DNA of 15,838 nt, taken from the NCBI GenBank assembly GCA_022865365.1, contig JALHSW010000353.1, positions 1-15,838 on the forward strand, given 5' to 3'. This document shows positions 13,753 to 15,838 of the stretch, in pieces (position 1 is the stretch's first letter; each line of letters starts with the position of its first letter). The notes below the pieces were generated by a model. That model was given only the letters and a program-made list of their open reading frames with translations, was not told where the DNA came from and made no database searches. The stretch is from Acidimicrobiia bacterium (GTDB taxonomy: Bacteria; Actinomycetota; Acidimicrobiia; IMCC26256; PALSA-555). Made by a program: the position numbers and the translations under genes.

Positions 13753-14904
13753 GTGAGCGACGGCGCGGGATTCGAGACCCGTGCCATACACGTCGGCCAG
13801 GAGCCCGACCCGGTCACTGGCGCGGTCGTCACGCCGATCAGCCTCGCGACGACCTTCCGCCAGGACGAGGTCGGCAAGCACGGCGGGTACGAGTACGCGC
13901 GGACGGGCAACCCCACGCGCCGCTCACTCGAGGAGTGCGTCGCGTCTCTCGAAGGGGCGTCGCGCGGCCTCGCGTTCGCGAGCGGCATGGCGGCCGAGGA
14001 CGCCGTCCTGCGCGCCGTCCTCGCGCCCGGTGACCATGTCGTCATCCCCGACGACGCGTACGGCGGCACGTTCCGTCTCGTCGCGCGCGTGCTCGCGGCG
14101 ACGGGTGTGGAGTGGAGCGCTGTCGATCTCACCGATCCTGTTGCGCTCGGCGCCGCGCTGCGCCCGACCACGAAGCTCGTCTGGGTCGAGACGCCCACGA
14201 ATCCGATGCTCACCGTCGTCGACATCGCCGCGATCGCCGCGACCGCGCACGGCCACGGCGCGCACCTCGTCGTCGACAACACGTTCGCGACGCCCTACCT
14301 GCAGACCCCGCTCGCGCTTGGTGCCGACGTCGTGGTGCATTCCAGCACGAAATATCTCGGTGGGCATTCCGACGTCGTCGGCGGTTTCGTCGCCACGAAC
14401 GACGACGGACTCGCCGACTCGTTCGCCTTCCTGCAGAACGCGGTCGGGGCCGTGCCGTCTCCGTTCGACTGCTACCTGGTGCTGCGCGGGGTGAAGACGC
14501 TCGGTGTGCGCATGGACCGTCACTGCTCGAACGCCCGGGCGATCGCCGGGATGCTCGACGGGCACCCTGCGGTCGAGCGGGTGCTCTGGCCGGGTCTCCC
14601 GGGCCATTCGGGTCACGACGTCGCAGCTCGTCAGATGCGCGACTTCGGCGGCATGGTGAGCTTCCTCGCGGCCGATGGAGAGGAGGCGGCCGTCGCTCTC
14701 GTAGCTCGCACCAACGTGTTCACGCTCGCGGAGTCACTCGGCGCGGTGGAGTCGCTCATCGAGCACCCCGCCCGCATGACCCACGCGTCCGCGGCCGACT
14801 CGCCGCTCGCCGTCGACCCTGCACTCGTGCGGCTGTCGGTCGGCCTCGAGTCGGTCGACGACCTGGTCGCCGACCTCCGCACCGCACTCGATCGAGTCGA
14901 CTGA
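13753..14904 (+). CDS. metB: Cystathionine gamma-synthase / gamma-lyase (trans-sulfuration PLP enzyme)
   Basis: 383 residues, normal for the Cys/Met metabolism PLP family. Landmarks: FETRAIHVGQEPDP (7-20), YEYARTGNPTR (46-56) with the Tyr/Arg pair binding PLP phosphate of the neighbouring subunit, ASGMAAEDAV (76-85), DAYGGTFR (101-108), VETPTNP (145-151), VVDNTFATPYLQ (173-184) with PLP-binding Asp175, and Lys200 in HSSTKYLGGHSD as the Schiff-base lysine. The end TLAESLGAVESLIEHPARMTH is also typical. GTG 13753 is chosen because GAGGA (13741-13745) lies 7 nt upstream; GTG 13729 would overlap cbs. Sequence alone does not separate gamma-synthase from gamma-lyase. Pairing with cbs favours reverse transsulfuration, cystathionine to cysteine. 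The same gene pair is known in mycobacteria, where this gene is called metB. Confidence 0.93.
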   Translation: MSDGAGFETRAIHVGQEPDPVTGAVVTPISLATTFRQDEVGKHGGYEYARTGNPTRRSLEECVASLEGASRGLAFASGMAAEDAVLRAVLAPGDHVVIPDDAYGGTFRLVARVLAATGVEWSAVDLTDPVALGAALRPTTKLVWVETPTNPMLTVVDIAAIAATAHGHGAHLVVDNTFATPYLQTPLALGADVVVHSSTKYLGGHSDVVGGFVATNDDGLADSFAFLQNAVGAVPSPFDCYLVLRGVKTLGVRMDRHCSNARAIAGMLDGHPAVERVLWPGLPGHSGHDVAARQMRDFGGMVSFLAADGEEAAVALVARTNVFTLAESLGAVESLIEHPARMTHASAADSPLAVDPALVRLSVGLESVDDLVADLRTALDRVD

Positions 14905-14936
14905 AGCCGGTCGACGTCGTCGGGGTGCCGGAGGCG

Positions 14937-14965
14937 TTGTCGCACGGACCATCGGGGCCTATCGT
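14937..14965 (+). promoter_or_regulatory. Candidate promoter TTGTCG-N17-TATCGT for the small barrel protein gene
   Basis: TTGTCG (14937-14942) and TATCGT (14960-14965) are 17 nt apart, the best-formed promoter in the window. A leader of about 70 nt follows before ATG 15041. The rest of the 136-nt gap shows no clear structure. Confidence 0.5.
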
Positions 14966-15040
14966 GACCGGTGGACCTCGGAGGCCCGGGGGTTCTCCGA
15001 AGGAGTGTCCCATCACGAGGAACGATGAGGGGGAGCGAGC

Positions 15041-15337
15041 ATGAGGTTTGTCCAGATCATCGAGTACAACACCAAGGACATCGACGCCGTCCGCAAGCTC
15101 GACGACGAGTGGATGGCCGCGACCGAGGGCAAGCGACCCGCCGGACGAGGCCTCAGCTGCGCCGACCGTGACAACCCTGGCCGGTACTTCGCGATCGTCG
15201 AGTTCGCGTCGTACGAGGATGCGATGAGGAACAACGAGCTTCCCGAGACGGAGGAGTTCTCCGAGAAGATGATGGGTTTGGCCGACGGTCCGCCCACCTT
15301 CTACAACCTCGACGTCTTGTACGAGCAAGACGCCTGA
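15041..15337 (+). CDS. Small conserved protein, likely dimeric alpha/beta-barrel (ABM-like)
   Basis: 98 residues with no signal peptide or membrane segment. It starts MRFVQIIEYNTKDIDAVRKL, a strand then a helix, continues with SCADRDNPGRYFAIVEFASYEDAMRNNE and ends EKMMGLADGPPTFYNLDV. The strand-helix-strand-strand-helix-strand order, with the central YFAIVEFxSYExAM, resembles antibiotic-monooxygenase-like ferredoxin folds that dimerise. This family is common in actinobacteria as hypothetical proteins; no catalytic residue can be named. The ATG has a strong purine-rich site, GAGGGGGAG (15027-15035), 5 nt upstream. A diverged copy of only its last 22 codons lies 45 nt downstream, evidence of a past tandem duplication. 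Confidence 0.82.
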   Translation: MRFVQIIEYNTKDIDAVRKLDDEWMAATEGKRPAGRGLSCADRDNPGRYFAIVEFASYEDAMRNNELPETEEFSEKMMGLADGPPTFYNLDVLYEQDA

Positions 15338-15382
15338 CGCGGGTGAAGCCGCGCCGCGGCGCCTGACCGCGTGCCCCCATCG

Positions 15383-15451
15383 ATGGAGGCGCTCTGCGAC
15401 GGGCCGTCGGCCTTCTACGACCTCGACCTCGTGGAGGTCCAGGAAGGCTGA
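15383..15451 (+). pseudogene. C-terminal remnant of a second copy of the small barrel protein gene
   Basis: The codons at 15383-15451 read MEALCDGPSAFYDLDLVEV plus QEG and a stop. They align without gaps to the last 22 residues of the intact gene just upstream (MMGLADGPPTFYNLDVL...), with 10 of 22 residues identical and the stop in the same register; 40 of the last 54 bases match. Upstream in this frame a TGA lies at 15344-15346, and nothing resembling the first 75 residues of the family is present. It is most likely a truncated tandem paralogue rather than a working 22-residue gene. Confidence 0.65.
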
Positions 15452-15453
15452 CC

Positions 15454-15468
15454 CTGCCGACCCGGCAG
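15454..15468. terminator. Candidate bidirectional terminator hairpin
   Basis: CTGCCG (15454-15459) and CGGCAG (15463-15468) form a 6-bp stem with an ACC loop. It lies between the stop of the small-protein remnant and the stop of the convergent sdhB gene at 15474. There is no T-run. Confidence 0.4.
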
Positions 15469-15473
15469 AGTCG

Positions 15474-15838
15474 CTACTTCGTCTGTCCTGCGAGCTTCCG
15501 GTTCTTGAACTGGGCGCGGATGTAGTCGCGGTTGAGCAGTGCGATGAAGTCGATCGAGATCTCCTTCGGGCACGCGGTTTCGCACTCGCCGTGGTTCGTG
15601 CACGAGCCGAACCACTGTTCCATCTCGTCGACCATCGCGACCGTGCGGGCCCAGCGCTCGGGCTGACCCTGCGGGAGCAGGTTCAGGTGCTGGAGCTTCG
15701 CGGCCGTGAACAGCTGCGCGGCGCCGTTCGGGCACGCCGCCACGCACGCGCCGCAGCCGATGCACGCGGCTGCGTCCATCGCGGCGTCGGCGGCCTCCTT
15801 GGGCACGAGGATCAGGTTCGCGTCGGGGGCCGAACCCG
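15474..15838 (-). CDS. sdhB: Succinate dehydrogenase/fumarate reductase iron-sulfur subunit, C-terminal part
   Basis: The last 121 residues are in the window; the 5' end, including the 2Fe-2S ferredoxin domain, lies beyond base 838 of the last 15 kb (past 15838). The first visible residues, GSAPDANLILVPKEAADAA, are typical of actinobacterial SdhB. Next comes the 4Fe-4S motif CIGCGACVAACP (C-x2-C-x2-C-x3-C-P), then LLPQGQPERW, and then the 3Fe-4S-type motif CTNHGECETACPKEI (C-x5-C-x3-C-P). The subunit passes electrons from the flavoprotein SdhA to quinone in complex II. The stop is TGA-equivalent on the minus strand (CTA at 15474-15476 read as TAG). The internal GTG at 15806 is a valine codon, not a start. 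sdhA and the membrane anchor are expected on the far side. Confidence 0.93.
   Translation of the reverse strand, partial: GSAPDANLILVPKEAADAAMDAAACIGCGACVAACPNGAAQLFTAAKLQHLNLLPQGQPERWARTVAMVDEMEQWFGSCTNHGECETACPKEISIDFIALLNRDYIRAQFKNRKLAGQTK

Noticed and set aside
15351..15362. Perfect 12-bp palindrome GCGCCGCGGCGC after the small barrel protein gene
   Set aside because: It has no unpaired loop and is made only of G and C, which is common by chance here. It may help termination, but I cannot support that.
1..15838. Search for CRISPR arrays, tRNA or rRNA genes, insertion sequences and attachment sites
   Set aside because: I saw no spaced repeat array, cloverleaf-like segment, transposase or long terminal inverted repeat in any gap; every gap longer than 100 bases is accounted for by promoters or short structures.

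Overview
The window is GC-rich bacterial chromosome, most likely from an actinobacterium and possibly the Acidimicrobiia or a relative. This is inferred from codon use (mostly G/C at third positions), GTG/TTG starts, short leaderless promoters, a DUF222/13E12-type HNH protein, an actinobacterial-style SdhB and a cbs-metB pair. There is no tRNA, rRNA, CRISPR array, insertion sequence or phage module. Most of the content is housekeeping and lipid/amino-acid metabolism.

Layout. Bases 1-289: 3' end of an HNH endonuclease gene with A-ending codons unlike its neighbours. 346-3523 (minus): a five-helix membrane protein followed by an 815-residue fused class III CoA-transferase. 3682-4320 (plus): a membrane-anchored LysM protein, divergent from the membrane protein. 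4433-6896 (plus): an NAD(P)-dependent aldehyde dehydrogenase and a luciferase-like flavin/F420 oxidoreductase. 6964-8968 (plus): an overlapping cluster of a small secreted protein, xseA and xseB (exonuclease VII). 8982-9728 (minus): a DUF4234-like membrane protein with two similar membrane motifs. 9849-11261 (plus): an FGGY sugar kinase. 11300-11803 (minus): an SRPBCC/START-fold protein. 11842-12241 (minus): a small exported protein gene broken by one extra base in a C4 run. 12300-14904 (plus): cystathionine beta-synthase and a cystathionine gamma-synthase/lyase, giving transsulfuration between homocysteine and cysteine. 15041-15337: a small alpha/beta-barrel-type protein, followed at 15383-15451 by the C-terminal stub of a second copy. 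15474-15838 (minus): C-terminal part of succinate dehydrogenase/fumarate reductase iron-sulfur subunit.

Two regulatory patterns recur. Five genes have a -10-like hexamer ending 7-8 nt before the start codon, which suggests leaderless transcripts and settles several start choices. The four convergent gene junctions each hold a hairpin or a short palindromic/tandem repeat around the stop codons, which suggests bidirectional terminators.

I did not find a convincing new multi-gene system. The best leads are the CoA-transferase fusion, whose first half has Ser at the catalytic Asp position, the frameshifted exported gene, the decayed tandem paralogue, the stop-codon repeats, and the coupling of a secreted protein to exonuclease VII.
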